Source: Agrococcus sp. KRD186
GTDB taxonomy: Bacteria; Actinomycetota; Actinomycetes; Actinomycetales; Microbacteriaceae
NCBI RefSeq assembly: GCF_017168255.1
Contig: NZ_JABFAP010000001.1
Location: forward strand, 1,039,242 to 1,103,241
Reading direction: 5' to 3'
DNA length: 64,000 bases
The notes under the pieces were generated by a model. It had not been told where the DNA came from and did no database searches. It saw nothing but the letters and a program-made list of their open reading frames with translations. The position numbers and the translations under genes were made by a program. Within the stretch, counting starts at the first letter, position 1; each line of letters opens with the position of its first letter. Of the stretch, positions 9,123 through 16,539 are shown in pieces.

Positions 9123-9901
9123 TCCGCCACTGCCGCGGGCAGCTGCTCGGCGAGGTCGAGCGCGGTGATCGGGCGGCCGTCGACGGCCGCCATGCCGGCC
9201 GCCTCGCCGTGCAGCTCGACGGCCTCGGTCGCCATCGAGGCCAGCGAGTCGCCGGCCGCGGCGAACGCCGCGCTGCCCGCCACCAGCGCACCCAGCACGC
9301 CGGCGAGCACATCGCCCGTGCCCGCCGTCGCGAGCCGGTGCGTGCGCGCCTCGAGCGACACGGCTGCACCGCCCGGCGCCACCACGTGGGTCGGCGCGCC
9401 CTTCGCCACCACGACCGCGTCGAGCTCGGCTGCGATGCGCGCGGCGCCTGCCGCTCGGTCGAAGGGTGGCTGACGATGCCCCAGCAGCCGCATCAGCTCG
9501 CCCTCGTGCGGCGTGATGATCGTCGGGCCCGCGTGGCCCCGCACGAGATCGAGCGCACCGGCATCCACGATGCACGGCGCGCCGCTGCCGAGCGCCTCGA
9601 GCAGCAGCGCACGCAGCGCGGGGTCGCGCTCGCGCGCATCCTGCCCAGAGCCCAGCAACCAGGCGTCGACGCTCCCCGAGGTCTCATCCATGGCGTGGCA
9701 CACGGTTTCGGGACGCCGCGCGAGCACGAGGTCCTGCACGCGCCGCGGCGCCCACAGGCGCACGTAGCCGATGCCGGTGCGCCACGCCGCCTCGACGCCG
9801 AGCACCGCGGCACCGGGATAGCGCTCGGAGCCGGTCACGACCCCGAGCACGCCCATCGAGCGCTTGTCGTCATCGGCGCCAGGCACCCTCAGCCACGTCA
9901 T
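9107..9901 (-). CDS. nnrD: ADP/ATP-dependent NAD(P)H-hydrate dehydratase
   Basis: A 264-residue protein of the ribokinase-like NnrD/YjeF C-terminal family, which dehydrates damaged NADHX and NADPHX back to NAD(P)H in the cytoplasm. Visible motifs are GVVTGSERYPGAAVLG at the N-terminus, IITPHEGELMRLLG, VVAKGAPTHVV and the anion-hole/catalytic motif ATAGTGDVLAGVLGAL. The epimerase domain (NnrE) often fused to it is absent here. Its start overlaps the stop of the upstream gene as ATGA, so it is coupled to the 148-residue protein at 9898-10344. The C-terminus runs into a tandem repeat that supplies the stop. Confidence 0.9.
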   Translation of the reverse strand: MTWLRVPGADDDKRSMGVLGVVTGSERYPGAAVLGVEAAWRTGIGYVRLWAPRRVQDLVLARRPETVCHAMDETSGSVDAWLLGSGQDARERDPALRALLLEALGSGAPCIVDAGALDLVRGHAGPTIITPHEGELMRLLGHRQPPFDRAAGAARIAAELDAVVVAKGAPTHVVAPGGAAVSLEARTHRLATAGTGDVLAGVLGALVAGSAAFAAAGDSLASMATEAVELHGEAAGMAAVDGRPITALDLAEQLPAAVADRLSR

Positions 9902-10344
9902 GCCGCCAATGTACGCGGCCGCATGGCATCGACGCCGTCCAGGTGCGCGAGCAGCACACCGCGCAGCGGCACCGGGATGCCGCGCACGGCCCGCACGATC
10001 GCGTCGTGCCAGGCCCAGTCGTCGGGGCTCGGCGTCGGCCCGGCAGGCCGCTCGATCACGAACACGACCTCCTGATCCTGCTCGAGCAGATGGCCGAGGA
10101 TGCCGCGCAGCGCCAGCACCGCGTAGGCGTCGGGAGAGATCGGGATGCCGTCGACCTGCTGCAGGTCGCGGCGCATCGTGCCGTCCGGCTCGATCAGGAA
10201 GATCCAGAGCCGCGGCACGATGCCGTGCTGCACGAGCGCCGCCACCGCCTCCAGCGTGGCATCGCCCGCTGCTTCGTCGCCCAACGAGTGGTCGCCCAAG
10301 GTGTGGTCGCCCAGCGTGTCATCGCCCAGTGTGTTGTCGTCCAT
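9898..10344 (-). CDS. Unrecognised small protein with N-terminal pentapeptide repeats
   Basis: A 148-residue protein I do not recognise. Starting at ATG 10344 it begins with four near-perfect pentapeptides (NTLGD, DTLGD, HTLGD, HSLGD) followed by DEAAGDATLE, an acidic low-complexity head. The rest looks like a small globular alpha/beta domain with segments PRLWIFLIEPDG and QEVVFVIERPAG and a C-terminal part rich in Ala/Val/Leu. There is no signal peptide or membrane segment. The stop overlaps the nnrD start (ATGA), so it is very likely made together with NnrD. The open frame extends further upstream without a convincing start; I chose the ATG at the repeats because the extension is arginine-rich shadow sequence. 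Confidence 0.65.
   Translation of the reverse strand: MDDNTLGDDTLGDHTLGDHSLGDEAAGDATLEAVAALVQHGIVPRLWIFLIEPDGTMRRDLQQVDGIPISPDAYAVLALRGILGHLLEQDQEVVFVIERPAGPTPSPDDWAWHDAIVRAVRGIPVPLRGVLLAHLDGVDAMRPRTLAA
10276..10335. repeat. Four 15-bp in-frame tandem repeats
   Basis: Units of 15 bp begin at 10276, 10291, 10306 and 10321 and encode, on the minus strand, the pentapeptides xTLGD/xSLGD at the start of the 148-residue protein. Copies differ at a few bases only, so copy-number change would keep the frame. Confidence 0.85.
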
Positions 10345-10417
10345 GCCGCGGAGCCAACCGCATCCGATGCCGTGCCCGTGCGATGCGCGGCGCTCGCTGT
10401 GGAGAGCCGCTCGGCGA

Positions 10418-11215
10418 TCAGGTGCCCAGCACCGCCGACAGGAACGACTTCGTGCGCTCATGGGTCGGAGCAGTGAAGATCGTCTCCGGATCGCCCTGCT
10501 CGATGACGCGGCCGCCGTCGAACATCATCACGCGGTTGGAGACGTCGCGCGCGAAGTGCATCTCGTGGGTGACGATCAGCATCGTGATGTCGGTCGTGCG
10601 GGCGACGTCTCGCAGGATCTCGAGCACCTCGCCGACGATCTCCGGATCGAGCGCGCTCGTCACCTCGTCGAGCAGCAGGATCTCGGGGTCCATCGCCAGC
10701 GCCCTTGCGATCGCGACGCGCTGCTGCTGGCCGCCGGAGAGCGAGCTCGGGTGCGCGTCCTCCTTGTCGACCAGACCGACCCGCGCGAGCAGCTCGCGGC
10801 CGCGCTCCACCGCATCCGCCTTCGACAGCCCGAGCACGTGCACGGGCGCTTCGATCAGGTTCTCCATCACCGACATGTTGGGGAACAGGTTGAACTGCTG
10901 GAAGACCATGCCGATGCGCTTGCGCATCTCGTTGCGGTGCCGCTCCTTGAGCGCGACCCGCTTGCCGCCCTCGTCGGTGTGCGTCAGGGGCTGCCCGTCG
11001 ATGAAGATGTAGCCCTCGTTCGCCTCCTCCAGCGTCATGACGAGGCGCAGGATGGTCGTCTTGCCCGAGCCGCTGGGCCCGATCAGCGTCACGCGATCGC
11101 CGCGCGCGACCTCGAAGTCGAGGCCCTGCAGCACGACGTTGTCGCCGAAGCGCTTCTCGACGCCTTCGAAGCGGATCGCGGGCGTGGACGGGTCGATGTC
11201 ACGTGGTGAAGGCAA
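10418..11215 (-). CDS. ehuA: Ectoine-type amino acid ABC transporter, ATP-binding protein
   Basis: A 265-residue ABC ATPase that powers the importer encoded with it. Walker A is GPSGSGKTT, the Q-loop VFQQFNLFP, the signature [15 protein letters not shown], Walker B ILLLDEVTSALD and the switch His VTHEMHFARD. The stretch TTILRLVMTLEE after Walker A resembles EhuA more than generic glutamine transporter ATPases, which usually read LLRCIN. It overlaps the end of the ehuD-like permease gene by 17 bases. Assignment to ectoine/hydroxyectoine is by family resemblance; another zwitterionic or amino acid substrate is possible. Confidence 0.8.
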   Translation of the reverse strand: MPSPRDIDPSTPAIRFEGVEKRFGDNVVLQGLDFEVARGDRVTLIGPSGSGKTTILRLVMTLEEANEGYIFIDGQPLTHTDEGGKRVALKERHRNEMRKRIGMVFQQFNLFPNMSVMENLIEAPVHVLGLSKADAVERGRELLARVGLVDKEDAHPSSLSGGQQQRVAIARALAMDPEILLLDEVTSALDPEIVGEVLEILRDVARTTDITMLIVTHEMHFARDVSNRVMMFDGGRVIEQGDPETIFTAPTHERTKSFLSAVLGT

Positions 11216-11852
11216 TGCGCTGCTCCAATTTGCGGATGAGGACGGAGGTCGGATAGCTCGCGATCAGGAAGATGACTCCCGCGACCACGATGACCTCGGT
11301 GAATCGGAAGTGGTCGCCGCCGTACCGCAGCGCGTTGCTGATCATGTCGGGCACGGTGATGGCGATCAGGAACGGCGTGTCCTTGAACATCGAGATGACG
11401 TAGTTGCCCAACGACGGCAGCGTGGCACGCACCGCCTGCGGCACGATGACCGCGCGCCAGGTGCGCCCGCGCGACATGCTCAGCGCGGTCGTGGCCTCCC
11501 ACTGCCCTTGCGGCACCGAGTCGATGCCGGCTCGGTACACCTCAGCCATGTAGGTGGCGTAGTGGATGCCGAACACGACGATGCCGATGGTGAGCGGGTC
11601 GAGCGCGAGCAGGGCGAAGTAGGCGAACATCAGCTGCACGACGATCGGCGTCATGCGGATGAAGTTGACGACGAAGGTCAGCAGCGCGGCCAGCGGTGCC
11701 GGTGCCGAGCGCCGCAGCAGCTCGAGCACCAGCCCGAGCACCGCGGCGATCACGCTGCCGACGACCGTCACGAGCAGCGTCACCGTGAGGAAGCCTTCGA
11801 GCAGGGTCGGGAGCGAATCCCAGACGTGCTGCCAGTTCCAGCCGCCGCTCAT
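11199..11852 (-). CDS. ehuD: Ectoine-type ABC transporter permease EhuD
   Basis: A 217-residue HisM/GlnP-type permease with about five membrane segments, starting with the hydrophobic run after LPTLLEGFL. The EAA coupling loop is visible as QWEATTALSMSRGRTWRAVIVPQAVRAT (read in parts: EATTALSMSRG and IVPQA), which contacts the ATPase. Its start overlaps the ehuC stop by four bases (ATGA) and its end overlaps ehuA. It would form the inner-membrane channel with the EhuC subunit. Confidence 0.8.
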   Translation of the reverse strand: MSGGWNWQHVWDSLPTLLEGFLTVTLLVTVVGSVIAAVLGLVLELLRRSAPAPLAALLTFVVNFIRMTPIVVQLMFAYFALLALDPLTIGIVVFGIHYATYMAEVYRAGIDSVPQGQWEATTALSMSRGRTWRAVIVPQAVRATLPSLGNYVISMFKDTPFLIAITVPDMISNALRYGGDHFRFTEVIVVAGVIFLIASYPTSVLIRKLEQRIAFTT

Positions 11853-12580
11853 GCTGCCGTCCTCCCCCGGGTCACCGGGCTGCGGAAGCGCAGCGCATCG
11901 CGCAGCGACTCACCCTGACCGAGCCGGTGCTTCGCACGGACCTCCAAGGCGTTCATGCCGAGGGTGAGGATGTAGGCCAGCACGAAGTACAGCAGCAGGC
12001 CGACGCTGTAGGCGAAGAAGAGATCGGTCGCGATGCGCAGCTTCTCGATCGAGACCGTCAGGTCGAACAGCGTGATGAAGCCGACGATCGCCGTGCCCTT
12101 CAGGAGTTGGATCAGCAGGTTGTTGAGCGACGGGATCATGAGCGCCCATGCCTGCGGGATGATGATGCGGCGCATGCGGTGCGCAGGCGAGAAGCTCAGC
12201 GCCGTCGACGCCTCCCACTGCCCGCGCGGCACCGCCGTGATCGAGCCGCGCACCACCTCTGCGCCGTAGGCGCCGTAGTTGAAGCCGAACGCGAGGATGC
12301 CGGCGACCAGCGGCGGCCACTCCAGCCACGGGATGCCGAACCTGGGCAGCACGAAGAAGAACAGGAACAGCTGCACCACGAGCGACGTGCCGCGGAAGAA
12401 CTCGATCACGACCCTCGCGAAGCCGCGCACGAGCAGCGCGCGCGACCCCGCGAGCAGGCCGAAGACGATCGCGATCACGAACGCGAGCGCGGCTCCGCCC
12501 GCCGTCAGGACGACGGTGATGCCGAGGCCCTCGAGGACTTGCGGGATCGCCGTCCAGAGGGCGCTGAGATCAGAGCTCAA
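11849..12580 (-). CDS. ehuC: Ectoine-type ABC transporter permease EhuC
   Basis: A 243-residue HisQ/GlnQ-class permease with five or so membrane segments; the segment FFRGTSLVVQLFLFFFVLP and the coupling loop EASTALSFSPAHRMR followed by IIPQAW are typical of polar amino acid permeases. It starts nine bases after the binding-protein gene and overlaps ehuD. It has a charged C-terminal tail of about 25 residues. Together with EhuD it should form the heterodimeric membrane pore. Confidence 0.8.
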   Translation of the reverse strand: MSSDLSALWTAIPQVLEGLGITVVLTAGGAALAFVIAIVFGLLAGSRALLVRGFARVVIEFFRGTSLVVQLFLFFFVLPRFGIPWLEWPPLVAGILAFGFNYGAYGAEVVRGSITAVPRGQWEASTALSFSPAHRMRRIIIPQAWALMIPSLNNLLIQLLKGTAIVGFITLFDLTVSIEKLRIATDLFFAYSVGLLLYFVLAYILTLGMNALEVRAKHRLGQGESLRDALRFRSPVTRGRTAA

Positions 12581-12589
12581 CGCCGATCG

Positions 12590-13513
12590 CTACTCGAGCT
12601 CGCCAGAGCAGAGCTGCTCGGTGGTGAGGTCGGCCGGAGGCAGGTTCTCCTCGGTGAATCCGTACTCGCCGACCAGGCTCATGTAGGTGTCGACGTCGCC
12701 GGTGATGGTCGCGAGCTCTGCGTTGTACGCCTCGAGCAGCTCGGTGTCCCCCTGGCGGAAGACGGTCGAGCCCGCACCGATCTGCTCGACACCGTCGATG
12801 ACGGCCACGAAGGCATCCGTCACCTCGACCGGGGCGTCGCTGTTGTCGGCCATCCAGTTCAGCGAAATCGCCGTCATGGCGAAGGCGTCTGCGCGCCCGT
12901 TCGCGACGATGTCCATGCCGCTCTGGGCATTCTCGACCGGCGTCGTGCCGGTGATGCCGAGCGCGTCGGCGTAGCCCGACTCGATGCCGCCGTTGAGGAC
13001 AGCGAGCTGCACGTCTCCGCCTGCGTCGACGACCGACTGCAGGTCGGTGAGGCCCTGCGGGTTGCCCTCGGGAACCATGAGCGCCGTGGTGTACATGATC
13101 TCGGGGTCGCTGAACGCGGCCTCGGCGCAGCGGTCAGGGAGGATCGACATGCCGGCGCTGACGGCGTCGAAGCGACCGGCGTTGAGGCCCGGGATCAGCG
13201 AGTTCCAGTCGACCTCGACGACCTCGATGTCGTCGATGCCGAGGTTGCTGAAGATCTGCTCGTGCATGGCGATGGTGGCGCCCATCGGCTCGCCGCCCTC
13301 GACCCATGAGTAGGGTCGCTCGTCGGCGATGGCGAGCGTGATCGCGCCGGCCTCCTGAGCGGCCGCGAGCGTGCCGGCCGAGCCGTCGGCGCCCTCACTG
13401 GGCGCGGTGGTCTCACCACCGGATTCACCGCCGGCCGCGCAGCCCGTCAGCCCGAGCGCCACCACCCCGATCGCAGCCAGTCCGCTTCGTCCGATTCCTC
13501 GTCGTGTGCTCAT
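12590..13513 (-). CDS. ehuB: Ectoine-type ABC transporter substrate-binding lipoprotein
   Basis: A 307-residue extracellular binding protein. The signal peptide ends in the lipobox L-T-G-C (Cys25 region), so it is lipid-anchored on the outer face of the membrane; a Gly/Ser/Thr linker follows. The mature domain has the family-3 solute-binding signature with SLIPGLNAGRFDAVSAGMSI, where EhuB proteins read SLIPGLKAGRFD, and a conserved RCAEAAFSDPE. The ATG at 13513 is preceded by an AAGGAGA Shine-Dalgarno. It is first gene of the operon ehuBCDA and is divergent from a GntR/FCD regulator, which probably controls it. Confidence 0.8.
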   Translation of the reverse strand: MSTRRGIGRSGLAAIGVVALGLTGCAAGGESGGETTAPSEGADGSAGTLAAAQEAGAITLAIADERPYSWVEGGEPMGATIAMHEQIFSNLGIDDIEVVEVDWNSLIPGLNAGRFDAVSAGMSILPDRCAEAAFSDPEIMYTTALMVPEGNPQGLTDLQSVVDAGGDVQLAVLNGGIESGYADALGITGTTPVENAQSGMDIVANGRADAFAMTAISLNWMADNSDAPVEVTDAFVAVIDGVEQIGAGSTVFRQGDTELLEAYNAELATITGDVDTYMSLVGEYGFTEENLPPADLTTEQLCSGELE

Positions 13514-13571
13514 GGTGGTCTCCTTCGCTGTCGGCAGGTGCACGCGCGCCGTCGGGCGAGCGCCACGATCC

Positions 13572-13577
13572 ACACTA
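13572..13577 (-). promoter_or_regulatory. Probable -10 of the ehuBCDA promoter
   Basis: On the minus strand TAGTGT lies 17 bases after a weak -35, TTCTGC, and about 58 bases before the ehuB start. It is the best promoter candidate in the divergent region. Confidence 0.4.
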
Positions 13578-13615
13578 TGCACCCGTGTCGCCACGCAGAA
13601 CCGCAGAGTCGCAGA

Positions 13616-13645
13616 TTGTCGACAGCGATATGGAAACGTTACGAT
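13616..13645 (+). promoter_or_regulatory. Promoter and candidate operator of the GntR/FCD gene
   Basis: TTGTCG (13616-13621) and TACGAT (13640-13645), 18 bases apart, form a good sigma-A promoter toward the regulator. The palindrome TGTCGACA (13617-13624) overlaps the -35 and resembles the short TTGT-ACAA-type sites of FadR/VanR-subfamily GntR proteins, so it may be an autoregulatory operator that also affects ehuB. Confidence 0.45.
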
Positions 13646-13738
13646 CGACCAGCCTCGGCGATGCCGGGGATCGCGCTCGCGAAGCGCGACAATGATCACG
13701 GCGGCGCCCCCGCTGCCGGAACCCAGCCGAGGAGCAGC

Positions 13739-14500
13739 ATGAGCGTCACGAGCGGCACAGCACGGCAGGGTTCGGTGCTGCGCGTCGCCCGCCCATCGAC
13801 GGTCGACCTCATCGCCGCAGAGCTGCGCGCGGCCATCTTCTCGGGAGCGCTGCCCGTTGGCTCCGCGCTGGGCGAGGTCGAGACGGCCACGCAGCTCGGC
13901 GTGAGCCGGAGCCCGTTCCGTGAGGCGGCGCAGCGGCTCGTGCAGGAGGGTCTGCTCGCCTCGGTGCCCGGTCGCGGACTGCGGGTGAGCGTGATCGCGC
14001 CCGAGCACGTGCCCGACCTCAACGAGGCCCGCATCGCTATCGAGAGCCAGGCGGTTCGCCGCATCGCGGCCGCCGCGCCGGCGCTCGACGGGCTCGAGGC
14101 GGCGCTCGCAGCGCTCGAGCGCGCGAGTGAGCACGACGACGCCCTCGCCATCGGCGACGCCGACCTCGCCTTCCACCGGCTGCTCGTCGACACAGCGGGC
14201 AATCGGCGGCTCTCCCACTACATGGCTACGCTCGCCATCGAGACGCGCATCGCGAGCCTGAGCGCACCAGAGGGCTATGCCGTGCGGCGCACGGTCTCCC
14301 CCACGTACCGCGCGCTCCTCGACGCGCTGGCCGAAGGCGACGCGGAGGCCGCGGTCGCCGCGATCACGCAGCAGCTCGACGAGGCGACCAGGCGACTGAC
14401 CGGCGAGGCCACCGGCGTGGAGACGATCGAACGGGAGATCGCGCCGCCGGGACTGCAGCCGATCGATCCGGAGCAGCTGGGCGCAGATTCCGTGCGCTGA
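13739..14500 (+). CDS. GntR family regulator, FCD/FadR subfamily
   Basis: A 253-residue transcription factor. Residues about 20-85 form the winged helix (TVDLIAAELRAAIFSGALPVGSAL, split here as LRAAIFSGALPVGS, then LGVSRSPFREAAQRLVQEGLL). Residues about 95-225 are the FCD effector domain with metal/ligand residues in DLNEARIAIE and DADLAFHRLL. The ATG at 13739 follows GAGGAG. It is divergent from ehuBCDA across 225 bases, which points to control of that importer by its substrate or a metabolite. It is convergent with dxs, six bases away. The ligand is unknown. Confidence 0.85.
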   Translation: MSVTSGTARQGSVLRVARPSTVDLIAAELRAAIFSGALPVGSALGEVETATQLGVSRSPFREAAQRLVQEGLLASVPGRGLRVSVIAPEHVPDLNEARIAIESQAVRRIAAAAPALDGLEAALAALERASEHDDALAIGDADLAFHRLLVDTAGNRRLSHYMATLAIETRIASLSAPEGYAVRRTVSPTYRALLDALAEGDAEAAVAAITQQLDEATRRLTGEATGVETIEREIAPPGLQPIDPEQLGADSVR

Positions 14501-14506
14501 GTCGCG

Positions 14507-16471
14507 TCAGTCGCCGACCGGCGGTCGCACGGGAGCATCCTGGTCGATCCGCAGCTCCTGCTCCCCCGGCAGCGAGCGGGCGATCGGCAGGCGGCCGGTG
14601 CCGAGCACCTGCTGCACGATGTTGCGGGCGATGGTCTGCGCCGAGAGCCCGAACTCCTCGAGGATCTCGCCGCGCTCCGCGTGGTCGATGAACGCGTCCG
14701 GCAGGCCGAGCTCATCGACGGCCGTATCGACTCCGGCTGCCCGCAGCTCCTGACGGATTCGGGTGCCGATGCCGCCGACCCGCACGCCGTCCTCCAGCGT
14801 GATGACGATGCGGTGGTCGCGTGCGAGCTCGATCACGGAGCCCGCCACGGGCACCACCCAGCGCGGGTCGACCACCGTCACGCCGATGCCCTGCGCCTGC
14901 ACCCGCTGCGCGACGTCCATCGCGAGGTGCGCGAACGAGCCGATCGCGATGATCAGCACGTCGCGGTGCGGCGCCTCGAGCAGCACGTCGACGCCGTCAG
15001 CTGTCCGCCGCACGGCGTCGAGCTGGTTCGGCACCGAGCCCTTCGGGTAGCGGATGACCGTGGGCGCGTCGTCGACGGCGACGGCCTCGCGCAGCTCCTC
15101 CTCGAGGCGCACGGCATCGCGCGGGGCGGCGAGGCGGATGCCCGGCACGAACTGCAGCAGCGCCAGATCCCACATGCCGTGGTGACTGGGCCCATCCGGA
15201 CCCGTCACGCCGGCGCGGTCGAGCACGAAGGTCACGCCCGCCTTGTGCAGCGCGACATCCATGAGCACCTGGTCGAACGCGCGGTTGATGAAGGTCGCGT
15301 AGATCGCCACCACCGGGTGCAGGCCGCCGTAGGCGAGGCCGGCGGCGGTGGTGACGGCATGCTGCTCGGCGATGCCGACGTCGAGCACGCGAGAGGCGTC
15401 CAGCGCGGCCAGCCGGTCGAGCCCGGTGGGGCGCAGCATGGCGGCGGTGATGCCGACGACGCGCTCATCCTTGCGGGCGATCGACACCAGCTCCTCGGCG
15501 AACACCGAGGTCCACGACGGCCGGCCGGCGCTCGCGATCGCCTCACCCGTCTCGGGGTCGATCTGGCCGACGGCATGGAACTGATCGGCCACGTCGTTGA
15601 TGGCCGGGTCGAAGCCCTGCCCCTTCTGCGTGATGACGTGCACGATCACGGGCGAGCCGTAGTCGCGCGCCTGCGTCAGCGCCTCCTGGAGCGCATCGAG
15701 GTCGTGGCCGTCGATCGGCCCGAGGTACTTGATGTCGAGGTTCGAGTAGAGCGCCTCGTTGTTGACGAACCGCGACAGGAAGCCGTGCGTGGCGCCGCGC
15801 ACGCCGCGGTAGATCGCGCGGCCGGGATGGCCGAGCCGCGAGAAGGCCCGCTCTGAGCTGCCCCGGAGCGTGCGATACGAGCGCTGCGTGCGCACGCCGT
15901 TCAGGAAGCGCGCCATGCCGCCGATGGTCGGCGCGTAGGAGCGGCCGTTGTCGTTGACGACGATGACGAGCCTGCGGCGGTTGTCGTCGGAGATGTTGTT
16001 GAGCGCCTCCCACGTCATGCCGCCGGTGAGCGCGCCGTCGCCGACCACGGCGACGACCGAGCGGTCGTGCTGGCCGGTGATGTCGAAGGCGCGGCTGATG
16101 CCGTCCGCCCAGGACAGCGACGAGGATGCGTGGCTCGACTCGACGATGTCGTGCTCGCTCTCGGCGCGCTGCGGGTAGCCCGCCAGGCCGCCCTTCTGAC
16201 GCAGCCGGGAGAAGTCCTGCCTCCCGGTGAGCAGCTTGTGCACGTAGGACTGGTGGCCGGTGTCGAAGACGAAGGCGTCGCGCGGCGAGTGGAACACCCG
16301 GTGCATCGCCATGGTCAGCTCCACGACGCCGAGGTTGGGCCCGAGATGCCCGCCGGTGCGCGCGACTTCCCGGATCAGGAACGACCGGATCTCGGCGGCC
16401 AGCTCGACGAGCTCGGCCTTCGAGAGCCGGTCCAGGTCCCGCGGGCCCGTGATCTGCTCGAGGATCGCCAT
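14507..16471 (-). CDS. dxs: 1-deoxy-D-xylulose-5-phosphate synthase
   Basis: A 654-residue thiamine diphosphate enzyme, first step of the MEP route to isoprenoids: it condenses pyruvate and glyceraldehyde 3-phosphate. Visible are GGHLGPNLGVVELT with its conserved His, FDTGHQSYVHKLLTGR, the ThDP motif VGDGALTGGMTWEALNN ending at NDN, and the transketolase pyrimidine domain with ALDASRVLDVGIAEQHAVTTAAGLA carrying the catalytic Glu. Then GPDGPSHHGMWDLA and the C-terminal transketolase domain. Length is normal. A perfect 16-bp palindrome lies upstream of its likely -10. It is convergent with the GntR gene. Confidence 0.97.
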   Translation of the reverse strand: MAILEQITGPRDLDRLSKAELVELAAEIRSFLIREVARTGGHLGPNLGVVELTMAMHRVFHSPRDAFVFDTGHQSYVHKLLTGRQDFSRLRQKGGLAGYPQRAESEHDIVESSHASSSLSWADGISRAFDITGQHDRSVVAVVGDGALTGGMTWEALNNISDDNRRRLVIVVNDNGRSYAPTIGGMARFLNGVRTQRSYRTLRGSSERAFSRLGHPGRAIYRGVRGATHGFLSRFVNNEALYSNLDIKYLGPIDGHDLDALQEALTQARDYGSPVIVHVITQKGQGFDPAINDVADQFHAVGQIDPETGEAIASAGRPSWTSVFAEELVSIARKDERVVGITAAMLRPTGLDRLAALDASRVLDVGIAEQHAVTTAAGLAYGGLHPVVAIYATFINRAFDQVLMDVALHKAGVTFVLDRAGVTGPDGPSHHGMWDLALLQFVPGIRLAAPRDAVRLEEELREAVAVDDAPTVIRYPKGSVPNQLDAVRRTADGVDVLLEAPHRDVLIIAIGSFAHLAMDVAQRVQAQGIGVTVVDPRWVVPVAGSVIELARDHRIVITLEDGVRVGGIGTRIRQELRAAGVDTAVDELGLPDAFIDHAERGEILEEFGLSAQTIARNIVQQVLGTGRLPIARSLPGEQELRIDQDAPVRPPVGD

Positions 16472-16480
16472 GATCCTTCC

Positions 16481-16486
16481 ATCGTA
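16481..16486 (-). promoter_or_regulatory. Probable -10 of dxs
   Basis: On the minus strand TACGAT stands ten bases before the dxs ATG. A -35 is not clear. Confidence 0.4.
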
Positions 16487-16510
16487 GCCCCGCGGGCACC
16501 GATGTCCCCC

Positions 16511-16526
16511 GTCTCACGCGTGAGAC
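16511..16526. promoter_or_regulatory. Perfect 16-bp palindrome upstream of dxs
   Basis: GTCTCACGCGTGAGAC is fully self-complementary. It lies 14 bases beyond the stop of the methyltransferase gene and 40 bases upstream of the dxs ATG, just upstream of where the dxs -35 should be. The size and place fit a dimeric regulator site; a short hairpin at the end of the upstream gene is the alternative, but there is no T-run. Confidence 0.5.
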
Positions 16527-16539
16527 ACGGTGCCTGCGG

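Noticed and set aside
12590..14218. N-terminal extension of the ehuB frame to 14218
   Set aside because: The extension crosses the divergent promoter and the regulator gene; the lipoprotein signal peptide starts at 13513.
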